Assembly: GCA_013002535.1 (NCBI GenBank)
Contig: JABDJK010000080.1
Location: 1-64,000, forward strand
DNA from: Hyphococcus sp.
GTDB taxonomy: Bacteria; Pseudomonadota; Alphaproteobacteria; Caulobacterales; Parvularculaceae
Length of the DNA: 64,000 nucleotides
Direction of reading: 5' to 3'
Shown here: positions 56,039 to 64,000 of the stretch, piece by piece
Position numbering within the stretch: the stretch's first letter is position 1
How the letters are laid out: the number at the start of each line of letters is the position of its first letter
Position numbers and translations under genes: made by a program
The notes under the pieces: model-generated
Databases searched by the model: none
What the model was told of the DNA's origin: nothing
Seen by the model: the letters and a program-made list of their open reading frames with translations, nothing else

Positions 56039-58426
56039 ATGCCAAAAACGACGAGAAAATATGTTCGCCGGCGAACGCCGCAGAAAGATCAATTTTCAGA
56101 TTTTGTAGATAGTCTAAAAACGTTTGCGCGAAACATTTTAATGCGCACAGGCGGCCTCGCGATGATTGCGCTTTCGATAATCATCGCCGTTTCACTTGCT
56201 TCTTTTTCGATTAGCGATCCAAGCATGAACACGGCAACGCCTGCACCCGTTTCAAATATAGCGGGCGCCGCCGGCGCATATATTTCAGATTTTCTTTTGC
56301 AGTCGTTTGGCGCGGCGGCCTGGTTGTTTGTCCCGCCTTTGGCAATTTGGGGATTTCTTGGGCTCCGGAATGGAGCGCCGGAGGAAGTCGAAATTTCATT
56401 CTGGTTCAGGTTATCGCTATTTCCGATCGCGATCATTGCGTCTGCGATAGTTGCTGCGGCGGCTCCGACGCCGGCAACATGGCCATTCGCAATAAGCGCA
56501 GGCGGCGTCATTGGCGACCTTGGCTTGGCCGCCGCAACGGGCCTCCTGTCGTTCCTCTCTCTCCCTATAGCATCCTTTATTGTAACAGCTTTTTTTATCA
56601 TGTGTGCGTTGGCTGCGTATGTGATTGTTTGCGGTCTTACACGTGAGCGGTTGGTTGATGCTGTCTGGTGTGCGGAAGAATTAGTTTTGACCTCCCGTGA
56701 TTTTATTCAAGACCGTATCGATACATTGCGCGGCGGTAGCGCGGACGAAGTTGATGAATTCGACGAGTCCATTGAACGATCTGAAGGTCTGTCCGATGGA
56801 GAGCCAGAATTGGTTGCACCGGCTCGGCAACGTAAAATCATACGCAAAACCAACAAGTCAAAACAAAGCAAGCGCGAGCGCCGCGAAGCGCAGCCGGTGT
56901 TGCCGGTTTTTTCTGCATGCGATTATGAGTATCCGCCGCTCAATCTACTTTCCAAACCGAATATGGCGAAACGCACAGTCATTTCAGATGACGCGCTGGA
57001 GCAAAACGCCCGGATGCTGGAAACAGTATTGTCTGATTTTGGTGTGCGCGGTGAAATCATAAATGTGCGCCCAGGTCCGGTCGTTACGCTGTATGAATTG
57101 GAACCGGCGGCGGGGGTGAAATCGTCCCGAGTCATTGGCCTCGCCGACGATATTGCGCGTTCTATGAGCGCTGTTGCGTGCCGCGTCGCGCTTGTGCCGG
57201 GGCGTAATGTAATCGGCATCGAGCTGCCCAATCAGGACCGCGAGATGGTCTTTTTGCGCGAATTGCTGGGCGCATCGGAATATGAAAACTCGGACGGCGA
57301 GCTCACGCTGTCGCTTGGCAAAGGAATCGGCGGAGAGGCAGTGTTTGCTGATCTGGCGCGCATGCCGCACCTGCTTATTGCCGGGACAACCGGTTCGGGT
57401 AAATCGGTCGGCATCAATACCATGATTTTGTCGCTGCTTTATCGAATGGCGCCGGATGAATGCAAGTTGATCTTGATCGATCCCAAAATGTTGGAGTTAT
57501 CGGTATACGAAGGGATTCCACATTTATTGGCGCCAGTTGTCACTGATCCAAGAAAAGCGGTGGTTGCGCTGAAATGGACGGTGCGCGAAATGGAAGAGCG
57601 CTACCGAAAAATGTCGAAAGTCGGCGTCCGCAATATTGAAGGCTTTAATGCGCGGGTCGCGGAGGCTGAAGAAAACGGCGAAATTTTGTCGCGGACGGTT
57701 CATACTGGCTATGACGAAGGATCCGGCGAGCCGTTATACGAAACCGAAGAACTAGAATTTGAAGAGATGCCCTTCATCGTCGTTGTGATCGATGAGGTCG
57801 CTGATCTCATGATGGTTGCGGGCAAGGACATTGAAGGCATGGTGCAGCGACTTGCGCAGATGGCGCGGGCGGCCGGAATACACCTTATCATGGCGACACA
57901 GCGTCCTTCAGTCGATGTCATAACAGGTACGATTAAGGCGAATTTTCCGACGCGTATTTCATTCCAGGTCACGTCAAAGATCGATTCCCGCACTATTCTT
58001 GGCGAGCAAGGCGCCGAGCAGCTTCTCGGGCAAGGCGACATGCTCCACATGGCAGGCGGTGGACGGCTGCGCCGGGTACACGGCGCTTTCGTTTCAGACG
58101 ACGAAGTAGAAAAGATCGTAAAATTCTTGAAAAAACAGGGATCACCGGAATACGTTCAAGACGTCACCGAAATGCGAGACGATGATGGGTCCGACGGCGG
58201 TTTCGAAATCGGCGGCAACACGTCTTCCGGCGACGCCCTTTACGATCGTGCCGTTGCGGTTGTCTTGAGAGACAGAAAAGCGTCCACGTCATACGTCCAG
58301 CGGCGTTTGAAAATCGGTTACAACCGCGCCGCTACTTTGATCGAGCAGATGGAAGAAGAAGGCATCATTTCGTCAGCCAATCATGCCGGAAAACGCGAAA
58401 TACTAGTCGGAGAAGATGCTGCATAA
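56039..58426 (+). CDS. ftsK: DNA translocase FtsK
   Basis: Cell-division DNA pump that clears chromosomes from the septum and activates XerCD. The 795 residues have four N-terminal helices (about 35-195), an acidic/basic linker (DEVDEFDESIERSEG to SKRERREAQP), and a RecA-like motor with Walker A AGTTGSGKSVGINTM near 455 and Walker B IVVVIDEVADLMMV. The C-terminal gamma winged helix (ALYDRAVAVVLRDRKASTSYVQRRLKIGYNRAATLIEQME) reads polar KOPS motifs. The full domain set is present. Upstream, GTTAATGTGCGTTAA is a near CtrA box (spacer 6). Confidence 0.96.
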   Translation: MPKTTRKYVRRRTPQKDQFSDFVDSLKTFARNILMRTGGLAMIALSIIIAVSLASFSISDPSMNTATPAPVSNIAGAAGAYISDFLLQSFGAAAWLFVPPLAIWGFLGLRNGAPEEVEISFWFRLSLFPIAIIASAIVAAAAPTPATWPFAISAGGVIGDLGLAAATGLLSFLSLPIASFIVTAFFIMCALAAYVIVCGLTRERLVDAVWCAEELVLTSRDFIQDRIDTLRGGSADEVDEFDESIERSEGLSDGEPELVAPARQRKIIRKTNKSKQSKRERREAQPVLPVFSACDYEYPPLNLLSKPNMAKRTVISDDALEQNARMLETVLSDFGVRGEIINVRPGPVVTLYELEPAAGVKSSRVIGLADDIARSMSAVACRVALVPGRNVIGIELPNQDREMVFLRELLGASEYENSDGELTLSLGKGIGGEAVFADLARMPHLLIAGTTGSGKSVGINTMILSLLYRMAPDECKLILIDPKMLELSVYEGIPHLLAPVVTDPRKAVVALKWTVREMEERYRKMSKVGVRNIEGFNARVAEAEENGEILSRTVHTGYDEGSGEPLYETEELEFEEMPFIVVVIDEVADLMMVAGKDIEGMVQRLAQMARAAGIHLIMATQRPSVDVITGTIKANFPTRISFQVTSKIDSRTILGEQGAEQLLGQGDMLHMAGGGRLRRVHGAFVSDDEVEKIVKFLKKQGSPEYVQDVTEMRDDDGSDGGFEIGGNTSSGDALYDRAVAVVLRDRKASTSYVQRRLKIGYNRAATLIEQMEEEGIISSANHAGKREILVGEDAA

Positions 58427-58530
58427 CGGCCGTTTCGGGCATAAATCAAATTGTGCGATTGTGGAACGCACTATGGTAAATGATCGGTTTGGAAACCTCT
58501 GATAAACCGACCAAAATGAATGACCGGCAA

Positions 58531-58548
58531 TTAATGTCAATTCATTAA
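58531..58548. promoter_or_regulatory. Inverted repeat TTAATG-N6-CATTAA upstream of coq4-like gene
   Basis: A perfect inverted repeat with arms of six bases and spacer TCAATT, 45 bp before the GTG start of the Coq4-like gene. It could be an operator; no cognate regulator is known. Confidence 0.35.
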
Positions 58549-58592
58549 GTTCGAAACCCAGCTTCGCAATTCGTGCAGGTTGGGGAGACGTC

Positions 58593-59363
58593 GTGCAAAA
58601 AAATCAGCGGCAGACTGAACAAATAACATTTGATAATGGAGGTGTGCGCCCGTTTAAGGCGTTTGTCTCCGGCGTACGATTAGCGGTGAATGTTGATAAC
58701 ACAAGACATTTCTTCTCGTTAATGGACGCCATCGACGGCCCACAGCACGAGAGAAATTTTCAGCGCTATCTGAAAACTCCAACCGGCGCCCGAATTAACT
58801 CCGAAAAGTTTGAAATAAAATCTATCCTCGAAAATCGCGATCGATTGCGATCTTTTCCTGACGGCAGCTTGGGGCGGCGCTATCTCGAGTTTTTGGAACT
58901 CGAAGGATTGGATGTTTCGATGCTCTATGAAGCGGAGTTGGAGGCCGCGTCTTCAGCGCTAAAACTGGATCCGCCCCGGCGACTGTACAATGAAACAGGA
59001 ACAGCGATTCACGACCTGTTGCATGTACTTACTGGTTACGGTCGAGATCCTCTCGGCGAAGCTTGCCTTTTAGCATTTACGGCGGAACAGTTCGCTTTGC
59101 GCGGTGTTGCCTTCGCGGCAAATTCAATCGCATTGCGCGAGCAATTACGGCAACCAAAGACGCCAGTTTTCCGCGCGCTAAAGGAAGCGCGTTCAAGAGC
59201 AAGGCAAATGGTGTGGATTGCAGAGATCGACTGGCGCGATTGGTTGGCATTGCCAATAGATACAGTTCGATCTGAGCTTGGCCTGTCGCAACGCAGAGAA
59301 TTATTCTATTCTAATGACGCAATAGAAACTTCGAATTGTATTGCCGACAAAAGCGCGGCTTAG
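58593..59363 (+). CDS. Coq4-like protein
   Basis: A 256-residue protein of the Coq4 family, a scaffold/metal protein of ubiquinone synthesis in mitochondria and some bacteria. The signature HDLLHVLTGYGRDPLGEACLLAFTAEQF contains the HDxxH metal motif with the Gly-rich tail. The start is GTG 58593 with a GGGGAGA ribosome-binding site. The N-terminal 30 residues lack motifs. It is convergent with the FeeM-like gene (8 bp between stops). A ubiquinone role is likely; the HDO and acyl-synthase genes beyond may be unrelated. Confidence 0.83.
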   Translation: MQKNQRQTEQITFDNGGVRPFKAFVSGVRLAVNVDNTRHFFSLMDAIDGPQHERNFQRYLKTPTGARINSEKFEIKSILENRDRLRSFPDGSLGRRYLEFLELEGLDVSMLYEAELEAASSALKLDPPRRLYNETGTAIHDLLHVLTGYGRDPLGEACLLAFTAEQFALRGVAFAANSIALREQLRQPKTPVFRALKEARSRARQMVWIAEIDWRDWLALPIDTVRSELGLSQRRELFYSNDAIETSNCIADKSAA

Positions 59364-59370
59364 TAACTAA

Positions 59371-59979
59371 CTAATCCGCTGGCGCAAGTTCTTGCCGATC
59401 TGACAATACTTTTTTACAAATTGGCGCAAATGGCGATCGCCGCGCAGCCAGGACATCATAGTCGATCGCTGGAAGGCGCATTACGGTTACAAGGCCATAA
59501 TCGGGATGCTCTTTTTCAAAGAGCGGCTCGTAACCAAATTTTTCGAAGAGGGGCATAAGCGGCGCGTTTACATCCATATAGCAGCTTGTGGCCCCGTTGC
59601 GGATGCCGAATTCATAAATCATTTTTAGCATACGCACGGATACACCGGTCTTGCGGTATTTTGCAGCAACCATATTGCGCGTACAGATGCTGGCCGTAGC
59701 TTGCTCGGCCGGTGTTAATTTCGCCAACTCGTAAAAGTCAAAATAAGGTTGGGTTCCGCCGTCCCGAACGAAATTTAACCGAACAACAGCGACGATTTCC
59801 CCATCTTTGGAGACGACGCCATGAAATCCGGTCTCGTCTAATGGGTCAATAATTGTACGACCATCGTGATCAGCGTATGACTGTTTTCGGTGTAATTCTT
59901 CGACGTAGATTTCGTATCGAAAATTGAAAACCTTTTTCGGGCAATCGTCGTAGGCGTACACTTTATAGTCGAAAGGCAT
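59371..59979 (-). CDS. FeeM-like N-acyl amino-acid synthase, GNAT fold
   Basis: A 202-residue GNAT-fold protein of the N-acyl amino acid / acyl-homoserine-lactone synthase class. KVFNFRYEIYVEELHRKQSYAD, DPLDETGFHGVVSKDGEIVAVVRLN and ICTRNMVAAKYRKTGVSVRMLKMIYEFG are in the order expected of FeeM-like enzymes; these join an acyl chain from acyl-ACP to an amino acid amine. I start at ATG 59979 because the longer in-frame start overlaps the upstream gene. It lies 8 bp downstream of the haem-oxygenase-fold gene, almost certainly cotranscribed. The acyl acceptor is unknown. Confidence 0.72.
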   Translation of the reverse strand: MPFDYKVYAYDDCPKKVFNFRYEIYVEELHRKQSYADHDGRTIIDPLDETGFHGVVSKDGEIVAVVRLNFVRDGGTQPYFDFYELAKLTPAEQATASICTRNMVAAKYRKTGVSVRMLKMIYEFGIRNGATSCYMDVNAPLMPLFEKFGYEPLFEKEHPDYGLVTVMRLPAIDYDVLAARRSPFAPICKKVLSDRQELAPAD

Positions 59980-59986
59980 GTCGAAC

Positions 59987-60727
59987 CTACTTGAACGCCG
60001 CCACATCTTCTTCGGTAGCGTACGGCGACGCATCATCAGCGTTCAACTCTTCCCAGTTCCAACCGAAATGAACAGAATTATCCGCGTTCGCAACCGCTGC
60101 GTCCAACATAATTCCGTACAGGTATCCGGTTGTTTTCATTGCGTACGCTATTGCATCATAATCCTCTTGAGAATGAATCATGTGCGATACGTATTTTTCC
60201 ATCAGCTTGTTGTGGCCAATATCGATCTCTGCATGGTCACGCAAAAAAGTCATAGCGCTGTCAGGAACGCCAATATTGCGTAGGCTGTCCATAAAGGGTT
60301 CGCCATTGGCTGTTCCATTGAATTCCAGGAAAAATAAATACCCCAGGTAGCCTAGGGGATTGAGGTTGTAAATCTGATAAAATCCGTATGCCAATAATGC
60401 GGACGTCGCCGGATGCGGATTTTCGTATTCTACGTGCTTCGGATCGCCGCCTAGCGAGACAAAGTCATTTAATGCAAGCTGATCATGTCCAATCTCGGAC
60501 GAGGCGTGCGCAAGAAACGGGCGCACCATGTCTCGTTGACGGCCTCGAAAATAAACAGTCGCCAGCGCCTGAAGTTGTGGATTTTCACGCGTGTGATGAA
60601 AAATTTGTCGAAGAACGCTGCGGTACTCAGGGATAGTTAGATCACCAGAAGCGAGTTTTGAAATCGCATTGCACTTGATAAAATCATTGCGCGCATCTTC
60701 AAAGATAGATTTGAGTTTATTCATCAT
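59987..60727 (-). CDS. Haem-oxygenase-fold iron enzyme (HDO/TenA-like)
   Basis: A 246-residue all-helical protein of the iron-containing redox enzyme (HDO) family. The paired metal-ligand helices are visible as FLAHASSEIGHDQLALNDF and FLRDHAEIDIGHNKLMEKYV, each with an acidic residue and a His, matching di-iron members such as UndA, SznF-central domain or CADD-type enzymes. Reactions in this family range from fatty-acid decarboxylation to N-oxygenation. It is followed by a FeeM-like acyl synthase in the same operon, which suggests a small lipid or N-acyl product modified by oxidation. The regulator could be the divergent sensor 300 bp away. Confidence 0.78.
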   Translation of the reverse strand: MMNKLKSIFEDARNDFIKCNAISKLASGDLTIPEYRSVLRQIFHHTRENPQLQALATVYFRGRQRDMVRPFLAHASSEIGHDQLALNDFVSLGGDPKHVEYENPHPATSALLAYGFYQIYNLNPLGYLGYLFFLEFNGTANGEPFMDSLRNIGVPDSAMTFLRDHAEIDIGHNKLMEKYVSHMIHSQEDYDAIAYAMKTTGYLYGIMLDAAVANADNSVHFGWNWEELNADDASPYATEEDVAAFK

Positions 60728-60796
60728 TTTTTTTAATCATTTGTTAATGAATGAAAAAACTTAGTTTCCCACAAAAAGAAACGCAACCCGTGCCAA

Positions 60797-60824
60797 GTTA
60801 AAAGTCAGGTTAAAAGTAAGGTAA
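60797..60824. repeat. Tandem 12-bp repeats in the HDO/sensor intergenic region
   Basis: GTTAAAAGTCAG and GTTAAAAGTAAG in tandem, then a third partial copy GTAA. They lie in the 303-bp gene-free gap between the divergent HDO operon and the sensor gene, and may bind a regulator of either. Nothing else was recognised in this gap. Confidence 0.5.
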
Positions 60825-61030
60825 ACCAGCCGGTTTTGTTGTTCATTTTGCATGATGCAATAGAGTGGAAACGGCTGAATTCAAAGGAAAATGGAAAGAA
60901 CGCGCGCCAAATTCCGCTGTTTTTGCGTCCCGTAATAGCGCCTGCGTTAACTAGGCCATAAGCCGGAATTGCTATTTTTCGCCCAATCCTGTCTTAGGAA
61001 ATTGCTGTCAAACTTGGACAATTGTCGCGT

Positions 61031-62365
61031 ATGGACGAAAAATTGAACAGATGGACAGCGCGATTTGAATCGCCGTCTGTAGAGGCCGCGTTTCAATCCG
61101 CAAAATTCCACGGCGACAAAGGCAACAATTTTCGCGCTCTTTTGTTGGCGGTTCCTATTTTTGCGGGATATGCGCTGCTTGACAACTCCATGTTGAGCGA
61201 TGCGGACGCTGCGGTAAAATTTCGACTTCTAACCTGCGCAATAAGTGCGTTCATTTTAGCAGCCTTTCAGCACCCAAATTTGGAAAAATACCAAGAATTT
61301 TTCACTTGTTGTATTTCACTGATAATGAGCGGCACGATATTTTTCATTCTGTATACGCAGGGCAATATCGATCACAATTATTATGTTGGCTTGATACAGG
61401 GCGGAGTTTTTATTTGCTTCCTGCTCCGCGTCGGTTTTGTAAGCGCGTCAACGGTTTTGCTTATTTACCTCTTTGGATTTGTTGCGTCACTAAGCTCGCA
61501 TTTATCGTCGGATGAAGTTCGTGCACAGATTTTTATACTTTTTTCAATGTTTCTAATTTGTGCTTTCGGGAATTATCTGTTGCAGCGATATCGAAGAAGC
61601 GATTTCATCAAGAGTAAAACGATTGAGCTGCAAAACACCCAGCTTAAGAGTCTATTGGCGGATGCAGAGAAAGACACTCAGCGAAAAATTGCCGCGTTGA
61701 ATACATTGGTTCACTTCGTGAAAACGCCAATTCACCAAATTAACGGATTCTCGGACGTAGTTCTAAATAGCTTGGAGAAGCTAGAACAGAACGCGTCGGA
61801 AACCCCCGGCATTGATGGTGCGAAATATATCAAGGATGCCACCGCCAACCTGACACGAAGCGTCAACGGGCTATTAGCTTATCATCGTTTGGATGAACTA
61901 GAGGCGAGGAATGAAATCGAAACGTATTCACTTGACCTTGCCGTAAAAGATTTTGGCGATCGGCTTCATCGCGAGGTCGATTATTCGTACGAAGGCGCGG
62001 TAGGTGAAATTAAGGCGAGTCAAGAAGCAATCTCGACGGCGTTTTTGGCCCTATCGGATTACTATCGTGATCGAGGCGGTAAAGTTATTATAAGCGCCTC
62101 GGCAAAGCGCGAGGGAAGCGAAATCGTTATCAACATTTGCGATAATCTAACTACGTTGTCCGAGGAAGATTTCCATTCCCAAACTACGCCCCTCATCGAA
62201 ATCGACAGCTATCTGAACACGGCCGGCAGCGAGATGCCGATGGCGCTGCGCACCGTTGCCAGAGCAGTCCAGATCGCCAGCGGAGAATTTTCTCACCAAC
62301 CGCTTGAAGCCGGAAACAAGTTTGAAATTCGGCTTTCGCTTGGAGCAGCTGAGCTCGCCGCATGA
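61031..62365 (+). CDS. Membrane sensor with degenerate histidine-kinase domain
   Basis: A 444-residue protein with six hydrophobic helices (about 35-190), a coiled linker and a HisKA-like region. The phospho-acceptor box reads LVHFVKTPIHQINGF (His near 228), which keeps His and Thr-Pro but lacks the usual Glu after His. In the ATPase part the N box, DxGxG and GxGxGL glycines are all missing (ICDNLTTLSEED, SEMPMALRTV), so ATP binding is doubtful. It may be a pseudokinase sensor or act as a phosphatase. ATG 61031 is preferred to a TTG three codons earlier. Divergent from the HDO operon. The local DNA is AT-rich. Confidence 0.72.
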   Translation: MDEKLNRWTARFESPSVEAAFQSAKFHGDKGNNFRALLLAVPIFAGYALLDNSMLSDADAAVKFRLLTCAISAFILAAFQHPNLEKYQEFFTCCISLIMSGTIFFILYTQGNIDHNYYVGLIQGGVFICFLLRVGFVSASTVLLIYLFGFVASLSSHLSSDEVRAQIFILFSMFLICAFGNYLLQRYRRSDFIKSKTIELQNTQLKSLLADAEKDTQRKIAALNTLVHFVKTPIHQINGFSDVVLNSLEKLEQNASETPGIDGAKYIKDATANLTRSVNGLLAYHRLDELEARNEIETYSLDLAVKDFGDRLHREVDYSYEGAVGEIKASQEAISTAFLALSDYYRDRGGKVIISASAKREGSEIVINICDNLTTLSEEDFHSQTTPLIEIDSYLNTAGSEMPMALRTVARAVQIASGEFSHQPLEAGNKFEIRLSLGAAELAA

Positions 62366-62491
62366 GGCTTGTTCCGGCGGCGGCCAAATATTACAAAAAA
62401 CTAACTCCTCGCCCGTGAATGACAAAGCTTTAAAGTCTATGTTTTAAGTGAAATCGAGCTGTGTACGGATCGCTTGAACGAAGCCGTGCTG

Positions 62492-62779
62492 ATGGCTCCA
62501 AAGGACCATCAGGGAAAGCCAGTTTTTTATACCATTCTCGGTCATGTCTCGCGTTCAGGGATGAGCCAGTGCATTTCCATCCATTATTTCGACACTCAGG
62601 CGGGCGAGCTCCGCCAGCTTAACTATCCGAGCGCTGTAATCTTGGGATACAGCTTGGATGCCAAGCATGAAGCGATCCGAATTAACGGAGCCGGAATGGA
62701 TATGGGGTTCGTCCTTATCTATGCGCTGGCGGAGAAGCTCTTGGGGGATGGATACGCGATTGAGCAGAAGTGGGTTTAG
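62492..62779 (+). CDS. Phage/plasmid-type small protein of unknown function
   Basis: A 95-residue protein resembling small hypothetical proteins often seen in phages and plasmids, recognised by HVSRSGMSQCISIHYFD, LGYSLDAKHEAIRING and AGMDMGFVLIYALAEKLLG. There is no signal peptide or known domain. An in-frame TTG at 62474 would add six residues. It lies just before the mobile mystery pair and marks the beginning of a mobile-type segment at the right end of the window. Confidence 0.6.
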   Translation: MAPKDHQGKPVFYTILGHVSRSGMSQCISIHYFDTQAGELRQLNYPSAVILGYSLDAKHEAIRINGAGMDMGFVLIYALAEKLLGDGYAIEQKWV

Positions 62780-62869
62780 GCCGCGCCGCATACGCCCGGA
62801 TAACGAGGAATATTCGCTCACTTGCCTGAAATAAAAGCTTCACGGCGTTTCAACAGGATTCTTGCGTCT

Positions 62870-62976
62870 ACATATTTATGGACGAATTTTCTCATAAAGG
62901 CCATAAAAATATGGACAAATGCGATAGTTAGTCTATATATAAGTAGACGGATAAGGCTTTGTGTCCATAAATATGT
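62870..62976. promoter_or_regulatory. Operator-like inverted repeats before the mobile mystery operon
   Basis: ACATATTTATGGAC (62870-62883) and its exact reverse complement GTCCATAAATATGT (62963-62976) flank the promoter region, the second ending seven bases before the mobile mystery A start codon. Between them are a hairpin-like GTCTA...TAGAC (62931-62948) and another ATATGGAC half-site. The layout suits autoregulation by the adjacent HTH protein. Confidence 0.6.
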
Positions 62977-62983
62977 GGTCGAT

Positions 62984-63454
62984 ATGAGTGTAAAAGAGAC
63001 AGTCAGAAGGCAAATTGCCAAGCAAATCGATAACGCTGCCAGCAGTGCAGCGAACACTACTTCCATGCCTTCAGAAGGCTGGATCGCGGCAATGCGCAAG
63101 GCGCTCGGTATGACGGGCGCGCAACTCGGGCGGCGCATGGGGCTATCCCGAAAGCGGATTTCACAAGTTGAAAAAGCCGAGATCGATGGCGGCGTCACCC
63201 TTCGCTCTATGCAAGACCTTGCTAGAGCAATGGACGCCAAATTTGTCTACGCGATCCTTCCGAAAGAAGGCGATGTCCAAAGCATTATTGAGCGCCAGGC
63301 CCGTAAAAAAGCCAAGGCGCTGGTCTCACGCGTCTCAACGCATATGGCGCTGGAAAAACAAGCGCTGGATGAGAAGCAGAACCAAGCTGAAATCAAACGG
63401 CTGGCCGATGAGCTTTTACGCGATCCCCCATCAGATTTTTGGGAGGAGGAATGA
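62984..63454 (+). CDS. Mobile mystery protein A (HTH antitoxin-like)
   Basis: A 156-residue DNA-binding protein of the mobile mystery protein A family (TIGR02612 as I recall). MTGAQLGRRMGLSRKRISQVEKAE is a Cro/CI-type helix-turn-helix, followed by DLARAMDAKFVYAILP and a basic coiled tail ending SDFWEEE. The start at 62984 lies behind the operator repeats; a longer frame from 62822 would run through the operator and is unlikely. Its stop overlaps the fic gene start as ATGA. It is expected to repress the operon and neutralise the Fic partner. Confidence 0.88.
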   Translation: MSVKETVRRQIAKQIDNAASSAANTTSMPSEGWIAAMRKALGMTGAQLGRRMGLSRKRISQVEKAEIDGGVTLRSMQDLARAMDAKFVYAILPKEGDVQSIIERQARKKAKALVSRVSTHMALEKQALDEKQNQAEIKRLADELLRDPPSDFWEEE

Positions 63455-64000
63455 GCGGCATTATAGGCGAACCGGATGGCGCAACGCCGCTCGATCCCGA
63501 CGACCTGGAAGGCCTGAAATTCAAGCACATCAAAACGCGCGGCGAGCTTGATGAACTTGAACAGGTCAATATCCAATCAGGCCTTCAATGGCTCTCAAGA
63601 ATCCGTATCAAAGATGTCTTGAGCGAAGAGTTCATCCGCACGCTGCACAAGAGGATGTTTGGGGATGTCTGGAGCTGGGCAGGTACATTTCGCTCAACCG
63701 AAAAGAATATCGGTATCGACCCCATTCAAATCGGGGAGCAACTCAGAATGCTCCTTGATGATGCGCGCTATTGGGCTGAGCATGAACCCTATCCACCGTT
63801 AGAAGCCGCCGCGCGGTTTCATCACCGGATCGTGCAAATCCACTGCTTCCCCAACGGCAATGGTCGGCATGCACGCATCGCGACTGACGCGTATTTGCAA
63901 GAGCGCTTTGCCCATCCGCCGATAGACTGGGCGGGCGGATTTGATCTGATGCAAAGCAATGAGCGCCGGGATGAATACATTGCCGCGCTCAGGGCGGCGG
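63451..64000 (+). CDS. Mobile mystery protein B, Fic-domain (partial, cut by window end)
   Basis: Fic/DOC-fold protein whose first 183 codons are in the window. The Fic motif appears as HCFPNGNGRHAR, with Asn at the position usually Asp/Glu, as typical of mobile mystery B proteins. Fic enzymes transfer AMP or other phosphate groups to protein hydroxyls. It starts at ATG 63451 behind a GGAGGAGGA ribosome-binding site and overlaps the mobile mystery A stop (ATGA). The pair behaves like a toxin-antitoxin unit often carried by mobile elements. The C-terminus is missing only because the window ends. Confidence 0.88.
   Translation, partial: MSGIIGEPDGATPLDPDDLEGLKFKHIKTRGELDELEQVNIQSGLQWLSRIRIKDVLSEEFIRTLHKRMFGDVWSWAGTFRSTEKNIGIDPIQIGEQLRMLLDDARYWAEHEPYPPLEAAARFHHRIVQIHCFPNGNGRHARIATDAYLQERFAHPPIDWAGGFDLMQSNERRDEYIAALRAA

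Overview
The window is chromosomal DNA from an alphaproteobacterium, most likely of the Caulobacterales/Parvularculales type. Three things point there. First, the gene order parB-parA-rsmG-mnmG-mnmE ... rho-hemJ-hemE | gap | ppsR-maf-aroE-coaE ... dnaK-dnaJ ... dapB ... ftsK is that of the Caulobacter origin region as I remember it. Second, the hemE-ppsR gap carries a perfect CtrA-type box (TTAA-N7-TTAA) flanked by GANTC sites. Third, four identical 16-bp parS sites lie beside parAB. The genus cannot be read from the sequence alone.

Layout. 0-9 kb: a LuxR-type regulator, a frameshifted small secreted protein, and a leftward chromosome-segregation and tRNA-modification cluster (mnmE, mnmG, rsmG, parA, parB, mscS) with the parS cluster inside mnmG and mnmE. 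8.7-24.7 kb: accessory genes between mnmE and rho, which are close together in Caulobacter. They comprise envelope lipoproteins, small stress/VOC/DUF proteins, a MATE exporter, a secreted metzincin with fibronectin domains, and a periplasmic molybdenum hydroxylase with an amidohydrolase. 24.7-31 kb: rho-hemJ-hemE leftward, the probable replication origin (27.63-28.03 kb), then ppsR, a Maf-AroE fusion and coaE rightward. Essential genes on both sides are transcribed away from the gap. dnaA, dnaQ and secB, which I expect near here, are absent. 31-37.5 kb: adenosine kinase, an AmpG-like permease, a hybrid histidine kinase, and the decayed remains of comM. 37.6-43.5 kb: the most interesting block, a SLOG-domain four-helix membrane protein, a TIR / membrane helix / FGE-fold protein whose FGE domain lacks its catalytic cysteines, and a von Willebrand A (YfbK-like) lipoprotein. 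It looks like a membrane-associated nucleotide-signalling or conflict module. 43.5-58.4 kb: dnaK-fkbM-dnaJ, glucokinase, an MFS permease, DUF3088, a GNAT enzyme, dapB, a retropepsin-like protease, a UbiH-type hydroxylase, an ammonium transporter and ftsK. 58.5-62.4 kb: a Coq4-like protein, a FeeM-like N-acyl synthase paired with a haem-oxygenase-fold iron enzyme, and a divergent membrane sensor with a badly eroded kinase domain. 62.4-64 kb: start of a mobile-type segment with a phage-like small protein and the mobile mystery A/B (HTH plus Fic) pair, cut by the window end.

How the genes fit together. ParA, ParB, the parS sites, the origin and FtsK form the replication and segregation apparatus of the origin domain. 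MnmE and MnmG act as one tRNA-wobble-uridine enzyme. HemE and HemJ serve haem synthesis, DnaK and DnaJ protein folding, and AroE, DapB and CoaE core biosynthesis. All functions are read from motifs and remembered family features; no database search was possible.
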